The notes: generated from the letters alone by a model not told the origin. Positions 44,855 to 55,585 are shown, numbered from the stretch's first letter. The stretch: DNA of 64,000 nucleotides from Alteromonas sp. C1M14 (GCF_018860965.1 NZ_JAHKQF010000015.1:682001-746000); one strand, 5' to 3'. Made by a program: numbers and translations.

Positions 44855-46049
44855 TACTGTATAGCATCAACAAGGGTAAATGCGCACTTCCTAACGATTG
44901 AGCGTCAGCCCCTACAGAGCCTTGCAAGAGTGTAATCGGTGAGAGTCCTCGACCGTCAGCCTCAGCCAATTTTTGTTTGCAAACCGACAATATCTTGTTC
45001 AGCACATCACGGGGCACCGCGCCTTCAATGATCACCCCATCAAGATCAAGGATGCCGTGAGCATTAAGAGCGGCATAAGCAAGCCCTTCAGCTACACCAT
45101 GGATCCATTCATCTAAGCCAGGCAGATCACTGGGCCAAACCGCGGTATTGCTGTGCAAAAATGAACTGTCTATATGGTGCTGATTCAAAGTGCGCTCGAA
45201 GATATAAAGTGACGATTGATTAATGAGCTGCGTTTGCCCATGCCCTTGCATAAAAGGCAATGAGCCAATGGCTCCAGCATTGCCGTTTCGACCCACATGA
45301 AGTTGCCCATTAAGGACCAAGCCACCGCCAACAAAGGTACCGATAAAACAATACAGATAGTCATGGATTGTTTTGTGTTCGCCAAACCATAATTCTGCTG
45401 CGCATGCCGCGGTGTGGTCGTTACACATAAACACGGGCAATGAGGTAAGCTCTTGTAATACGGGCACAATAGACAGTTGTCGCCACTGCTCCAGAATGCT
45501 TTCCGGCGCCCCGGCCTGCTCGCTCCATCGCCATATTTCAAATGGCATAGCCACACCTACCCCACATATCTTTTGCTTTTGCTGGGCATTTAGGGTCGCG
45601 GTGACAGCAGCCATCGCCTTTTTTACAAACCGGAGCATAATATCGACAGTGGGATACTGCCATTGCTCTCGTAACGCCGCCTGCACCTTGCCACAAAAAT
45701 CAATCAGCGTGATTTGTATACTGCGTCGACCAATACGTATGCCTAGGCCATATGCGCCTTGCGCATTCAATGAAAATGGAATAGAGGGTTGTCCACGTTT
45801 TCCCTTTTGTGGCCTTCCTCGATAAACCAATTCTTCCTTTTCCAGTTTATTGATGATCACTGTTGCTGCCTGAGCTGATAACCCTGTCTCTTTAGCGATA
45901 TCGGCTTTCGGCAACTGGTGATGCTGTCTAATGAGCGCGAGGATCCGTCTCTCGTTGGTGGCTCTTAAACCAGACTGTCCTTTGGGCGCAGCATGTTGCT
46001 GTTGCCACAACGCAGACTCTGTATCCGAAGAAGATTTATTAGCAGGCAT
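44850..46049 (-). CDS. ROK-family transcriptional regulator lacking the zinc motif
   Basis: The 399-residue protein has an N-terminal winged helix (TNERRILALIRQHHQLPKADIAKETGLSAQAATVIINKLEKEELVYRG) and a ROK sugar-kinase-like domain. The usual ROK zinc cluster (GHxxx then CxCGxxGCxE) is absent: the matching region reads NAGAIGSLPFMQG and has no cysteine pair. The kinase phosphate loop is degenerate too (GLGIRIGRRSIQI). It is therefore a regulator and probably not a kinase. ATG 46049 was chosen over a TTG at 46073. It likely controls the adjacent fructokinase. Confidence 0.85.
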   Translation of the reverse strand: MPANKSSSDTESALWQQQHAAPKGQSGLRATNERRILALIRQHHQLPKADIAKETGLSAQAATVIINKLEKEELVYRGRPQKGKRGQPSIPFSLNAQGAYGLGIRIGRRSIQITLIDFCGKVQAALREQWQYPTVDIMLRFVKKAMAAVTATLNAQQKQKICGVGVAMPFEIWRWSEQAGAPESILEQWRQLSIVPVLQELTSLPVFMCNDHTAACAAELWFGEHKTIHDYLYCFIGTFVGGGLVLNGQLHVGRNGNAGAIGSLPFMQGHGQTQLINQSSLYIFERTLNQHHIDSSFLHSNTAVWPSDLPGLDEWIHGVAEGLAYAALNAHGILDLDGVIIEGAVPRDVLNKILSVCKQKLAEADGRGLSPITLLQGSVGADAQSLGSAHLPLLMLYSI

Positions 46050-46073
46050 AAGGAGTGTACTCTGATAAATCAA

Positions 46074-46428
46074 TATAATTTATTTTACAACAAACGAACG
46101 AACTATACCTTGAGTGAATGTCAGCACATTGTAAAGGTCGTTTATTATCTCATTACGTTTGATTTATAATCACTTGATAATCTTTACACCAAAATACAGT
46201 CTTTCATGGGCCGTTTCTTTTTGTCTGTTCCCCACACTTCAGTAAGAAGTCTAAGTGCAAGTTGCAAAAGAAACCGTTAACATCGACGATTGTAAAATTG
46301 GATAACTTATTGAGCCAATCGTAGATCCTCTGATGAACACACCTTTAGACGGGAAATATTGTCCCCTTTGGGTCATCTGAGTGTCACCACTACCTATCGA
46401 CTTTCGCTCTACGTACAGGAGTATTACC
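46074..46428. other. Divergent intergenic region between the ROK and DUF2780 genes
   Basis: The roughly 355-base region contains promoters for both genes. An AT-rich inverted repeat (ATAAAT-N7-ATTTAT, 46065-46083) lies at the ROK start side and may be an autoregulatory site. No coding sequence was seen. Confidence 0.45.
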
Positions 46429-47001
46429 ATGAATTTGAAACCCGCTGTTGTTACTGCCGTTCTTACACTTTCTTTTGCCTTACCTGCCAGTGCAAGTACG
46501 TCGCTAAGTGATCTTTCAAGCCTTTTAGGTAAAGACACTACCAGTGAAACCACAGAACAAAGCGCCTCTAGCTTAGACGTCAGTAGCTTAGTAAGCAGCG
46601 TGACAGAAAACCTTGGCGTTACCGAATCTCAATCTGAAGGCGGACTGGCATCCATTTTCAGCTATGTGAAAGATAACCTATCGACTTCAGACTACACTGA
46701 CATGGCCAGCAATATTACTGGACTTGATTCATTACTAGAAAGTGTGCCAGATATCGACAGCAGCGATAGCAGCAGCACAAGTAGCAGTGCGCTATCAGGC
46801 CTGATGGATAAAGCTTCTGAATACAGCGACACCATCAATTCTGCTAATGAACTGAAAAACCAGTTTGAAGCATTGGGTTTATCCACGGATATGATCAGCA
46901 GCTTCGTTTCACAAATTAGCAGCTACTTTAATTCTGAAGATGCAACTGAAACCCAGTCTATCTTTGAGTCTGGACTAGGTAACCTGCTTTCAGGCTTATA
47001 A
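46429..47001 (+). CDS. Exported Ser-rich DUF2780-type protein
   Basis: This 190-residue protein has a signal peptide (MNLKPAVVTAVLTLSFALPASAS) and a serine- and aspartate-rich body, with amphipathic segments such as LSSLLGKDTTSE, VSSLVSSVTENLGV and LMDKASEYSDTINSANELKNQFEALGLSTDMISSFV that resemble the DUF2780 (VcgC/VcgE) family. The central SSDSSSTSSSALSGL stretch is low-complexity. The ATG at 46429 follows a CAGGAG site. Function is unknown; a periplasmic or secreted role is inferred. A DUF748 gene follows after 76 bases. Confidence 0.7.
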   Translation: MNLKPAVVTAVLTLSFALPASASTSLSDLSSLLGKDTTSETTEQSASSLDVSSLVSSVTENLGVTESQSEGGLASIFSYVKDNLSTSDYTDMASNITGLDSLLESVPDIDSSDSSSTSSSALSGLMDKASEYSDTINSANELKNQFEALGLSTDMISSFVSQISSYFNSEDATETQSIFESGLGNLLSGL

Positions 47002-47077
47002 ACTGACTCTCAACGGGCTGCCATTTTCCTTTCTAGCAGCCCGTCATCTTCTTCTTCTCATTTTGACATCTAAGACA

Positions 47078-50000
47078 ATGGTTAAAAAACTGATAAACCG
47101 GTTTAAAGCAAAACCCAAATGGTTCCGCATTTCGTTCTTGATACTGTGTGTATACAGCATCTATCTGGCTACCCTTGGCTTAGCGGTACCGGCTTACCTT
47201 AAAGGGACGCTACCTGACACGCTCTCTGAAACGTTAGATGCAGATGTCACAGTGGGTGACGTGAGTATTAACCCCTTTTTGCTTCGCGCTCATGTCTCTG
47301 ATCTTGCCATTGCCAATAAACAAGCCGATGCCCCGTTATTTCGTTTCGATGACTTCATTGTCGATATCAGTGCATGGCGAAGTATTTTTACGCTAAGCCC
47401 CACATTTGACGATGTTAGGCTCAATATGCCCTATGTGCATCTTGCCCGTCTTGAGGGCGGTGACACACCACGCTTCAATATCTCAGACATAGTGGATCAT
47501 TTGGCCGCTAACGAAGAACAACAACCAGAAGAAGACACTGAAGATAGTCAGTTAATGCGAGTTAAAGTCGATAACTTCGCCCTGCTAAATGGACACGTGC
47601 TGTTGACTGATGATGTAACGGGCGCTGAACTTGACTACCCTGAACTGTCTATCACCTTAACGGATTTAGATACCCAAGCCACACCTACTTCAGAAACAGC
47701 AAAGCACTCAGACACAGCAAACCAATACGATTTTACTGCGATGACAGCCCAAAGTGGCGCCGTTAGAGTTAACGGATTTTTTCAGCTTTCACCGTTAGCG
47801 GTTGATACCCACATCGCCCTTAGCCAATTTGGCTTGACCCCTTTTTGGCCCCTCGTCAAAGATCACATTGATGGCACCCTCACCGATGGGTCATTAGATA
47901 TTGATTTAAACGCAACCTTAAACCAAACCTCGGAAGGTGTGGTCGTGGCAGTGTCTGACGGGCAATTGAGTGTGAGCGATCTCACCCTCATTCACGACGG
48001 GAAACCCACCGTTACCATACCGGCTATTGTGGTTGATAACATCAACCTCAACTCCCAAACACAAGTCGTCACCCTAGATAGAATTGCCATCACTCAGCCT
48101 CGCGTGGATACGATGGTAGACGCAGAAGGAAGCGACCTTCAACGGCTCTATATTGCGCCACCGACACAAGAAACGTCCACCGCACCAGCGGCCGACGCTG
48201 CTAGCGACGCGCCGTGGCAGGTTGTTTTAGGGGAATTTGCTATTGAACGTGGCGAAGTGATGGTTCGTGAAAGCGCCCTCACCGATACCGTCAACTGGCA
48301 ACTTAGCGACATTGCATTGCATACTGGACAAATCGATACCCAATTTACCCAGCCAATTGACTTTGCTCTGTCACTCTCAGCCGGTAGCGACCAACTTTCT
48401 CAGACGCAGCATGCCAAGTTTAGTACTGACGGCAAGGTCGATGTCACCGAGCAGCAAGTAGCCGGTGCATTAACTTTTGATGACTTTGCCCTTACCCAAC
48501 TCCAGCCTTATATTGGAAAATATGCCAATGTAAAAATGAATAATGGCCATGTATTTGCCTCGGCGGATTATTCTGCTGATGCCCAAGGGGATATCAAGGT
48601 CGCCGCCAATGCGCGACTCACCGAATTAGATGTGGTCGATACCATTAAAAATGAGCCCCTTTTAGCCTGGGACGCCCTTAATGTGTCGGACATTCAATTT
48701 AATAACCTAGGCCATTCATTGTCCATCGAAGATGTGCAGCTTGCCGCTCCTTACGCCAACATTCAAATCGCTGAGGACAAACAAACCAACATTAGCAATT
48801 TGCTTCGAGAGCAACCGGCTAGCGACGAGGCCCCCGCTTCCACATCGAATAAAACCACCGATGAAAGTGAAAGCCAAGAGGACTCATCGGCTATGCAATT
48901 TGCAATTGCCAACGTCACCATTACAGACGGCAGTGCGTATTTTGCCGACTACTCTCTCACACCTCGCTTTGCCTCAGGGATCGCCGAACTCAATGGCTCG
49001 ATATCTCAATTAAGCTCCCAGGCTGAAAGTCGAGCTGGTGTCGATTTACAAGGCAAGATAGACAGTTACGCCCCGGTAAAATTACAAGGCGAGCTAAACC
49101 CGTTTCTTTCAGCACCGTATTTGGATCTCGATTTTTCTGTTTCCGGTGCAGAACTTACCTCAGTTAACCCTTATTCGGGCACTTATATGGGGTATTACAT
49201 CGATAAAGGCTTAATGTCATTAGATGTGAGCTATCGATTGGAAAACGAACAACTTGCAGGTGACAATCACTTAGTGATTGACCAACTAACCTTGGGTAGA
49301 AAAACCGACTCTGAAGACGCCTTACAGCTTCCCCTTGGGCTAGCGATAGCGCTGTTGGAAGATCAAAACGGCGTGATTGATTTAGGCCTAGAAGTGTCGG
49401 GTGATGTTAATAGCCCAGACTTTAGCTTTGGTTCGATCATACTCAATGCTATCGGTAACATTATTACCAAAGCAGTGACTGCGCCTTTTTCTATGCTCGC
49501 CAGTTTAGTGTCATCGGATGATGAACTTGATATTGTCGACTTTACGGCGGGGATCAGTGAACTGGACGACAAGGCCAAAGAAAAGCTTACCACCCTTGCT
49601 GAAGCCTTGAGTCAGCGACCAGGATTAAGAGTCAATATAGAAGGTTCTGTGGATGCGGTGGCTGACAGTCGTGAATTAGCTGAACAGACCCTGCAACAAC
49701 TTTTGCTTACCCGTTCGGGCCTGACGGCGTTACCGGATTCACTCTCTGCAAGCACCTTCCCCACAGAAGGCCCGCTAGCAGATACGCTTATCGCCCTGTT
49801 TAACGAGGTGATAGATAGCGATGTAACAATGGAAAGACAGCGCATTACCACGCAACTGCAACAAGAAGATACCGACACGCCAGTAGCTGAAACCGCCATA
49901 CAACAGGCGTTAACCATTAGCTTGTATAACCAGTTGCGCAATCACTACCTTGCCACCGAAGCGGATCTCACCATACTGGCAGATTCTCGGGCGAAGGCAG

Positions 50001-50119
50001 TAAAGAGTTATTTGGTAAACGAGTCAAAGGTGGATGCTAACCGGTTGTTCTTAACGAATAGTCAGCATCACCTGAAAGAGGACTTTAACGGTGTAAACCT
50101 TACACTAGAATCAAAGTGA
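47078..50119 (+). CDS. AsmA-like DUF748 protein (large envelope protein)
   Basis: This 1013-residue protein has one N-terminal membrane anchor ([26 protein letters not shown]) and a long periplasmic body of DUF748/AsmA-like repeats, for example [23 protein letters not shown] and later [57 protein letters not shown]. The C-terminus (about residues 950-1013) with [26 protein letters not shown] looks OmpA-like. Such proteins are thought to act in lipid transport between membranes. The ATG at 47078 has only a weak site. Its end overlaps the convergent helicase gene by 9 bases. Confidence 0.85.
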   Translation: MVKKLINRFKAKPKWFRISFLILCVYSIYLATLGLAVPAYLKGTLPDTLSETLDADVTVGDVSINPFLLRAHVSDLAIANKQADAPLFRFDDFIVDISAWRSIFTLSPTFDDVRLNMPYVHLARLEGGDTPRFNISDIVDHLAANEEQQPEEDTEDSQLMRVKVDNFALLNGHVLLTDDVTGAELDYPELSITLTDLDTQATPTSETAKHSDTANQYDFTAMTAQSGAVRVNGFFQLSPLAVDTHIALSQFGLTPFWPLVKDHIDGTLTDGSLDIDLNATLNQTSEGVVVAVSDGQLSVSDLTLIHDGKPTVTIPAIVVDNINLNSQTQVVTLDRIAITQPRVDTMVDAEGSDLQRLYIAPPTQETSTAPAADAASDAPWQVVLGEFAIERGEVMVRESALTDTVNWQLSDIALHTGQIDTQFTQPIDFALSLSAGSDQLSQTQHAKFSTDGKVDVTEQQVAGALTFDDFALTQLQPYIGKYANVKMNNGHVFASADYSADAQGDIKVAANARLTELDVVDTIKNEPLLAWDALNVSDIQFNNLGHSLSIEDVQLAAPYANIQIAEDKQTNISNLLREQPASDEAPASTSNKTTDESESQEDSSAMQFAIANVTITDGSAYFADYSLTPRFASGIAELNGSISQLSSQAESRAGVDLQGKIDSYAPVKLQGELNPFLSAPYLDLDFSVSGAELTSVNPYSGTYMGYYIDKGLMSLDVSYRLENEQLAGDNHLVIDQLTLGRKTDSEDALQLPLGLAIALLEDQNGVIDLGLEVSGDVNSPDFSFGSIILNAIGNIITKAVTAPFSMLASLVSSDDELDIVDFTAGISELDDKAKEKLTTLAEALSQRPGLRVNIEGSVDAVADSRELAEQTLQQLLLTRSGLTALPDSLSASTFPTEGPLADTLIALFNEVIDSDVTMERQRITTQLQQEDTDTPVAETAIQQALTISLYNQLRNHYLATEADLTILADSRAKAVKSYLVNESKVDANRLFLTNSQHHLKEDFNGVNLTLESK

Positions 50120-51328
50120 TGACGTGTTTGACGCCTTAGGCTTCTTAGGTTTTTTAGGTCTTTTCGGCGCAGTCAAACGGGTTTCACTTAACGCCTGGCT
50201 AGGTTCAAACCCGGCCAGGGTTTCTCTAGGTAACAATTGCTGAATTAAGGTCTCAATATCTTTCAACTGAGATAGCTCATCGGCACTGACCAAAGACCAA
50301 GCCTCACCACTTGCACCAGCTCGCCCGGTACGACCAATACGGTGAACATAATCTGCCGCCGTATTCGGTAAATCCAAGTTCACCACAATAGGCAACTGGG
50401 CAATATCGATACCACGAGCAGCAATGTCCGTGGCCACCAACACATTTATTTTACCGTCTTTAAAATCACTGAGGGCACGGGTACGAGCACCTTGGCTTTT
50501 ATTGCCATGAATAGCCGCACTGGGAATACCTGAATTAGTCAACCGGGTAGCCACTCGGTTTGCACCATGCTTTGTTCGGCTAAAGACCAAGGTTTGACGC
50601 CAGTTCTGTTGCTTAATTAATGTGGTAAGTGCGCTGACTTTTTTCGATTTATCCACATTCACCAAGCGTTGCTGTACCTCATCGACCGTAGTATTAGGAC
50701 GGGCCGTGGTAATTTTTACCGGGTTTGAAGCAATGGACTCACCTAACGCCGTCACCGTAGGAGAAAAAGTGGCAGAGAACAGTAAATTTTGGCGCTTTTT
50801 CGGTAGTACTTTCAAAATACGCTTAATGTCATGGATAAAGCCCATGTCTAACATTCTGTCGGCTTCATCTAGCACTAAGGTTTCTAGTTGATCAAATTTC
50901 ACCGCATTTTGTTGGTACAGATCCAACAGACGACCGGGAGTTGCAACCAGTACATCCGTGCCTCCCCGCAAACGTTTCATTTGCGGGTTAATACCCACAC
51001 CACCAAATACCACAGTGGTTTTCAGTTTTAAAAACTGATTAAAGCCACGAATGTTATCTTCAACCTGTGCCGCGAGTTCTCGCGTTGGGGTTAAAATTAA
51101 CGCCCGAACCTGATTCGCTCTCGCCGGCTGTCCCGACTGTAGCTTCTCTAAAATTGGCAAAGCAAAACCGGCGGTCTTTCCCGTACCAGTTTGCGCCGCC
51201 GCCATGACATCCTTACCAGATAGAATAACGGGAATAGCCTGAGCCTGAATAGGAGAAGGGGACTCATAACCCAACGCGGACACCGCTTTTAACAGCGACG
51301 AACTTAAACCCAACGGGGTAAACGACAT
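50111..51328 (-). CDS. rhlE: DEAD-box RNA helicase, RhlE type
   Basis: This 405-residue helicase has the Q motif region ([17 protein letters not shown]), [65 protein letters not shown] and [11 protein letters not shown] short Lys/Pro-rich tail follows. ATG 51328 was chosen because the Q motif starts there with a GAGG site upstream; the frame runs on to 51370 without a better start. RhlE proteins act in ribosome assembly and mRNA turnover. Confidence 0.92.
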   Translation of the reverse strand: MSFTPLGLSSSLLKAVSALGYESPSPIQAQAIPVILSGKDVMAAAQTGTGKTAGFALPILEKLQSGQPARANQVRALILTPTRELAAQVEDNIRGFNQFLKLKTTVVFGGVGINPQMKRLRGGTDVLVATPGRLLDLYQQNAVKFDQLETLVLDEADRMLDMGFIHDIKRILKVLPKKRQNLLFSATFSPTVTALGESIASNPVKITTARPNTTVDEVQQRLVNVDKSKKVSALTTLIKQQNWRQTLVFSRTKHGANRVATRLTNSGIPSAAIHGNKSQGARTRALSDFKDGKINVLVATDIAARGIDIAQLPIVVNLDLPNTAADYVHRIGRTGRAGASGEAWSLVSADELSQLKDIETLIQQLLPRETLAGFEPSQALSETRLTAPKRPKKPKKPKASNTSSL

Positions 51329-51370
51329 GAAAACCTCAAAATGTGATGTAAAGGAGAGTATAAAATACAA

Positions 51371-51782
51371 TTAAAGGGGCTAAACCCCGTTTGCACAGAA
51401 GGGCTATCAGTGTTAACGCAGGCTAAAATCAGTAGATTTCTGGAAGTAGAGCTAGAGACTCACAAAGAACTAACGGAAGAAGCTTTACAAATATTAATAG
51501 AACCTTCAAAAGGCAGCCGAAGTTTAACAGGACTTGATCAAAATAGCGAGGTTATATTTTAACCTTACAAGCCATCCCTAGTACTCTATCATCATCATTT
51601 CAGCGTTAGACCAATGATGGATTTTCAATCAACCTAAATCATTTATAATTAACTATATTGTTTTGAAAACTTAAATGGGTGTGTTGTTGCACCCCGCAAT
51701 GGATAATTAGAAGGTTTCGACTAATATTCAATAATAGCCGTAAACATAACGGCATTATAAAAAAACACCACGAGGTCGCACA
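51371..51782. other. Intergenic region between rhlE and the GGDEF-EAL gene
   Basis: The 412-base region holds a possible 50-codon gene (51410-51562), listed separately, and the AT-rich promoter region of the GGDEF-EAL gene. Nothing else was recognised. Confidence 0.5.
51410..51562 (+). CDS. Possible small protein of 50 residues
   Basis: A GTG start with an AAGGG site about 6-7 bases upstream opens a 50-codon frame ending in TAA. The product is hydrophilic and helical in look (KISRFLEVELETHKELTEEALQILI), with no signal or membrane segment. The frame is also open upstream without an ATG. It resembles no family I know. Its amino acid composition looks like a real cytosolic protein rather than noise, but no independent support is available. 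Confidence 0.35.
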   Translation: MLTQAKISRFLEVELETHKELTEEALQILIEPSKGSRSLTGLDQNSEVIF

Positions 51783-53849
51783 TTGAAAAGCCTTCGCACC
51801 CAAATCGCAGCCATCACCTTGGTGTCAATCTCTCTTATCAGTGGATTAGTTATTTGGGTATCGTTGCAGGTTTATGAAGGCTTGTACGAAGACTTTGTCT
51901 CTGAACAACTGCAATCCCTATCCGACAACATGGCCGTCGATCTTCTTCCATATATTAACGATGCGCCCGGTAGTTTTTCTATTGTGAGTGTATTGCTACG
52001 GTTGGATGAATACGAAAATATTGAATTCGCCCATGTATACAATACCCAAGGAATGCTGGTATCAAGCTATATGGGAGACGCCACGTCCACAGCGCCATTT
52101 GACAACGCCGGCACACATGACGTAGATGAACAGAATCACCTACTTTCTTTAGACTACGGACTGTATGTCACCGATGGTCATATACAAATTGTCAAAATGA
52201 TCGGCAACCCTGAGCTTGTTCAGGGTAAGCTTATTTTGTCATATAAAATTAAAAATGCGCTCTCAGCCAGCCGCTTAGATTTTACGCTTTCAACCCTTCC
52301 CTTTGTATTAATCATTCTGGTGCTGGCCGTTTTCGTTGCCCTTGAATTACAACGACGATCATTGCTGCCACTGTTTAAACTCATCGACCAAATGCGCCAC
52401 ATCGAAAAAACCAAAGACTATGCCGTAGCCGTAAACATAGAAGGTAAGTCAGAAATCAAAGCGTTAACCAGTGGCTTTAACAGTATGATGTCAGACATCA
52501 ACCAACAAACCGCATTGGTTCATCAAAAAAATCGGCTGCTTACCCGACAGCAAGAACAAATGGAAAAGCTGGCCAATTTCGACCCCCTCACCGGACTGCC
52601 TAACCGTCAGTTTTTAATGAAAAGCCTACGAATTGAATTAGCAAAAGCCAAACGCAGCCACAGCGATGTGGCTTTGCTATTTCTCGATCTAGACGGGTTT
52701 AAAATGGTTAATGACTCTTTTGGCCATGACGTAGGTGACAAACTCTTGTGTCAAATCGCCGATGAAATCAGCAAAAGCCTCCGCGAAGGGGACATCATCG
52801 GTAGACTAGGTGGCGATGAGTTTGTGGTGATTTTAACCGATGAACCCAGCTTAATGAAAGTTGAAGAGATCGCCCATCGACTGGTTGTGACCTTGAGCAC
52901 CTCTCGAATGGTAGAGCAATGGAAGTTAGAAACCGGGGTAAGTATCGGTATCGCGCTGGCCCAAGACTGTTCATACAACCCCGCCACCTTGATCAGTAAT
53001 GCAGATATTGCGATGTATCATGCTAAGCGCAGCGGTAGAAGCCAGTACATCCTCTTTACCCGCATAATGCAGGATAACAATCAGCGCATGATCCGCATTG
53101 CGACCAGTATCTATTCTGCACTGGAAAATAACGAGTTTTTTCTCGTCTATCAGCCAAAGGTTGACGCCACTGGCAAAGTGAAAAGTGTGGAAGCATTATT
53201 GCGCTGGTATAACCCCCATTTTGGCATGGTATCTCCCGGTGAGTTCATTCCCGTGGCAGAGCAAAGTGACAAAATATCAGCCATCACTAAATGGGTGGTG
53301 ACGCAAGTCTGTTGCGACGTGCCTCACATTCTAGCCCAACACGGGTTAGATACCACGGTATCATTAAATCTCTCGGCCTCTGATCTTCAAGATGAAAAGC
53401 TCATCCAATTTGCGCTTTCGTCAGTGGAAGATTTAGGCAGATATGCCCGCTGTATCGAATTTGAAATAACCGAATCGGCTTACCTGAAAAATTTCCAATC
53501 GGGTAATAGCTTTTTTGAACAGGTACGTAAGATTGGGTGTAAAATTGCACTTGATGACTTTGGTACCGGTTATTCGTCGCTAAGTTATTTAACAGAATTT
53601 AATATCGACACCCTCAAAATTGACCAACAGTTTGTCAGTCAAATTGGCAAGTCAGAGCGTTCAGAACTGATCACCGTTACCATTATAAAAATGGCAAAGA
53701 ACCTAAACCTCACCGTCTGTGCCGAAGGGGTAGAAACCCTAGCACAAGCGAACTTTTTGCTACAACATGGGTGTGAGCTACTTCAAGGTTTCTACTACGG
53801 TAAACCTGAGCCTTTAGAAGTGTCTAATAATATTGAATTAACCTTATAA
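51783..53849 (+). CDS. Membrane-anchored GGDEF-EAL cyclic-di-GMP protein
   Basis: This 688-residue protein has two membrane helices (about residues 8-30 and 165-190) around a periplasmic sensor domain, a HAMP region, a GGDEF domain (LTGLPNRQFL, RLGGDEFVVIL) and an EAL domain (VEALLRWYNP, DDFGTGYSSLSYL, FEITESAYLKN). Both catalytic motifs look intact, so it could make or break c-di-GMP. The start is TTG at 51783, with a GAGG site 7 bases upstream; no ATG fits. It is convergent with a PstS-like gene, and may sense its ligand in the periplasm. Confidence 0.92.
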   Translation: MKSLRTQIAAITLVSISLISGLVIWVSLQVYEGLYEDFVSEQLQSLSDNMAVDLLPYINDAPGSFSIVSVLLRLDEYENIEFAHVYNTQGMLVSSYMGDATSTAPFDNAGTHDVDEQNHLLSLDYGLYVTDGHIQIVKMIGNPELVQGKLILSYKIKNALSASRLDFTLSTLPFVLIILVLAVFVALELQRRSLLPLFKLIDQMRHIEKTKDYAVAVNIEGKSEIKALTSGFNSMMSDINQQTALVHQKNRLLTRQQEQMEKLANFDPLTGLPNRQFLMKSLRIELAKAKRSHSDVALLFLDLDGFKMVNDSFGHDVGDKLLCQIADEISKSLREGDIIGRLGGDEFVVILTDEPSLMKVEEIAHRLVVTLSTSRMVEQWKLETGVSIGIALAQDCSYNPATLISNADIAMYHAKRSGRSQYILFTRIMQDNNQRMIRIATSIYSALENNEFFLVYQPKVDATGKVKSVEALLRWYNPHFGMVSPGEFIPVAEQSDKISAITKWVVTQVCCDVPHILAQHGLDTTVSLNLSASDLQDEKLIQFALSSVEDLGRYARCIEFEITESAYLKNFQSGNSFFEQVRKIGCKIALDDFGTGYSSLSYLTEFNIDTLKIDQQFVSQIGKSERSELITVTIIKMAKNLNLTVCAEGVETLAQANFLLQHGCELLQGFYYGKPEPLEVSNNIELTL

Positions 53850-53881
53850 AAAACCGGCTCGATAAGCCTACCCGGTTTTAT
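53849..53881. terminator. Bidirectional terminator between convergent genes
   Basis: An imperfect stem (roughly 53850-53857 with 53872-53880) with a small inner stem lies across the end of the PstS-like gene and just after the GGDEF-EAL stop. A- and T-runs flank it on each side. Confidence 0.7.
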
Positions 53882-54284
53882 AAATAATGGTTAGTTGTGG
53901 AGGCAGGGATATGTCTGCGGGTAAGTACCCCACGCTCCCCTCATGCTGTAATAAATACTCTAACATGTCATCAACGGTTTCCACCTCAACCGGCACGTGA
54001 TTTCGTCCACTAAATCGCATTTGCGCCCAATAGGACTGAATTCTCGATTCAGTCAAGCCCACAACTCGGGTATTAAAAATAAGTCTTTCCTTAACGCCAG
54101 GAACAAACATAACCGGAGTTAATTTGTCTGACGCCCCGCCCATAAACAAGTTTCGAATTTCATGTTTTTCTAACGAGGGTGGCGATGTTAGCGTATGGGC
54201 GACCACTACAATTTCGTCGCTGGCATTAACCTTGACGTTCACGACGAGACTAACAAGCAGGGCAACTAGGATATGTTTAATCAA
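53868..54284 (-). CDS. Small periplasmic PstS-like (phosphate ABC-type) binding protein
   Basis: This 138-residue protein has a signal peptide (to about NASDE) and then a short periplasmic binding protein lobe: EIRNLFMGGASDKLTPVMFVPGVKERLIFNTRVVGLTESRIQSYWAQMRFSGRNHVPV and GSVGYLPADISLP, as in PstS-like proteins of phosphate ABC systems. It is only about half the size of normal PstS. The TTG at 54284 has a GGAG site 8 bases upstream and overlaps the porin stop (TTGA); a GTG at 54293 is possible. It probably acts as a sensory or ligand-presenting protein with the porin and the GGDEF-EAL protein. Confidence 0.75.
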   Translation of the reverse strand: MIKHILVALLVSLVVNVKVNASDEIVVVAHTLTSPPSLEKHEIRNLFMGGASDKLTPVMFVPGVKERLIFNTRVVGLTESRIQSYWAQMRFSGRNHVPVEVETVDDMLEYLLQHEGSVGYLPADISLPPQLTIIYKTG

Positions 54285-55480
54285 AATACCCACTCCACAC
54301 CTAACTGGTACAAGATCGCATTTCTATCAAAATCAACGGCATCGTCGTTGATATCAAAAAATGACGTTTTGCCTCGTTCACCATTTAAAAATGACACTTC
54401 ACCTTTAAAGGCTAAGGAAGGCGACCAGTCCCATCGACCCGACAGCGTAATGGTATTCAAATCGTCGGTGGGATAACGAGAAGCAAAAGTTTCTACACCG
54501 TAATAAAGCGCATCGAGTTGTGGTTCAACACCCAACGGAATGATGTTATTCGGCTTATCAAGGATTTGCTTGGAACAGGAAAACGTAATAAGAAACTGAA
54601 AGTTTCGCCAATGACGACCTACGGTCAGGTAGTAATTATCAATACCAGACAGTACCGCCGTGTCTGTGCTTACGTTCATTCTCTCGGCAGAAAAAAACCA
54701 ATCGAGGCTGTCATAGGTCAAGCCAATAACATAAGAATCTGCACTGCCTTCTAAACTAAAAAAGTCTACCAATTCATCGTAGCCGGCCTGATCTAACGCC
54801 CCGATTAATAACTCAACGCCGTCTATTTTCGCCTGCATATTTTTGCTAGCTAACGTGGCGGCTCTAAATTGCAAACCTCCATAAGTAACTTGCACGGCAC
54901 CACCATAAAGGTGCTTAACATCAATCTCAAAGCTTTCGCCACTTGCCGTGATCTCATCATCAAAACCGCCGTAGAATAATTCGGTATCAACATACACTTT
55001 CTCAAAATTAAAGCGATAGCGAGCGTTAATACCGTCATAGCGCGAGAAAAACAAATAACTACCGTACAATTGTTGTGGCGCAGACAACCATGGATAGGTA
55101 AACCCGACATCAATGACATCAGAATATTTCAGGTAGGGTGTGCGTAATCGACCGGCTTTAAACTGCCACTGTGGAGAAGGTCGATAATGAAGGTAAAGCC
55201 ATTCAACACCCGAGTCTCGGGCCTCATCGCTATGGGCAAGTAATTGAGCGGAGATAGATAGCTCGGGTATCAAGGTGTAATCAACCTGAAATCCAAATAG
55301 GGATTTTTCGGACAGGCTCACCTCATTTTCATAGCCTTCAAAACTCGCCTCATCAGTATCTAAATAGCCTGCCACCAGCCTAGCAAAACCAGAAAATTCG
55401 ATTTTGGGCGTGTCATCTGCGCTAAAAGATGAGAATCCTGGCAGCAATAAGCAAAAGCATAATGCACGACAGATTTTCAA
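54281..55480 (-). CDS. Outer-membrane porin-like protein paired with PstS-like protein
   Basis: This 399-residue protein has a signal peptide (MKICRALCFCLLLPGFSSFSADD) and a beta-rich body with FSGFARLVAGYLDTDEASF, KAGRLRTPYLKYSDVIDVGFTYPWLSAP and a C-terminal aromatic (LGVEWVF), as in outer-membrane barrels. The gene starts an operon with the PstS-like gene (4-base overlap). It may let phosphate or another anion through the outer membrane. The family is unnamed to me; in related bacteria, such barrels often stand next to PstS-like and c-di-GMP genes. Confidence 0.78.
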   Translation of the reverse strand: MKICRALCFCLLLPGFSSFSADDTPKIEFSGFARLVAGYLDTDEASFEGYENEVSLSEKSLFGFQVDYTLIPELSISAQLLAHSDEARDSGVEWLYLHYRPSPQWQFKAGRLRTPYLKYSDVIDVGFTYPWLSAPQQLYGSYLFFSRYDGINARYRFNFEKVYVDTELFYGGFDDEITASGESFEIDVKHLYGGAVQVTYGGLQFRAATLASKNMQAKIDGVELLIGALDQAGYDELVDFFSLEGSADSYVIGLTYDSLDWFFSAERMNVSTDTAVLSGIDNYYLTVGRHWRNFQFLITFSCSKQILDKPNNIIPLGVEPQLDALYYGVETFASRYPTDDLNTITLSGRWDWSPSLAFKGEVSFLNGERGKTSFFDINDDAVDFDRNAILYQLGVEWVF

Positions 55481-55585
55481 GTAACCAATCCTTTTTTATA
55501 AGTGTTGAGAATAAATACATATAAATAGGAGTATTGACCTGATATGTCAGGTTCGCCACTGAAAACCCAAGTTTTTTAAAAAAAC

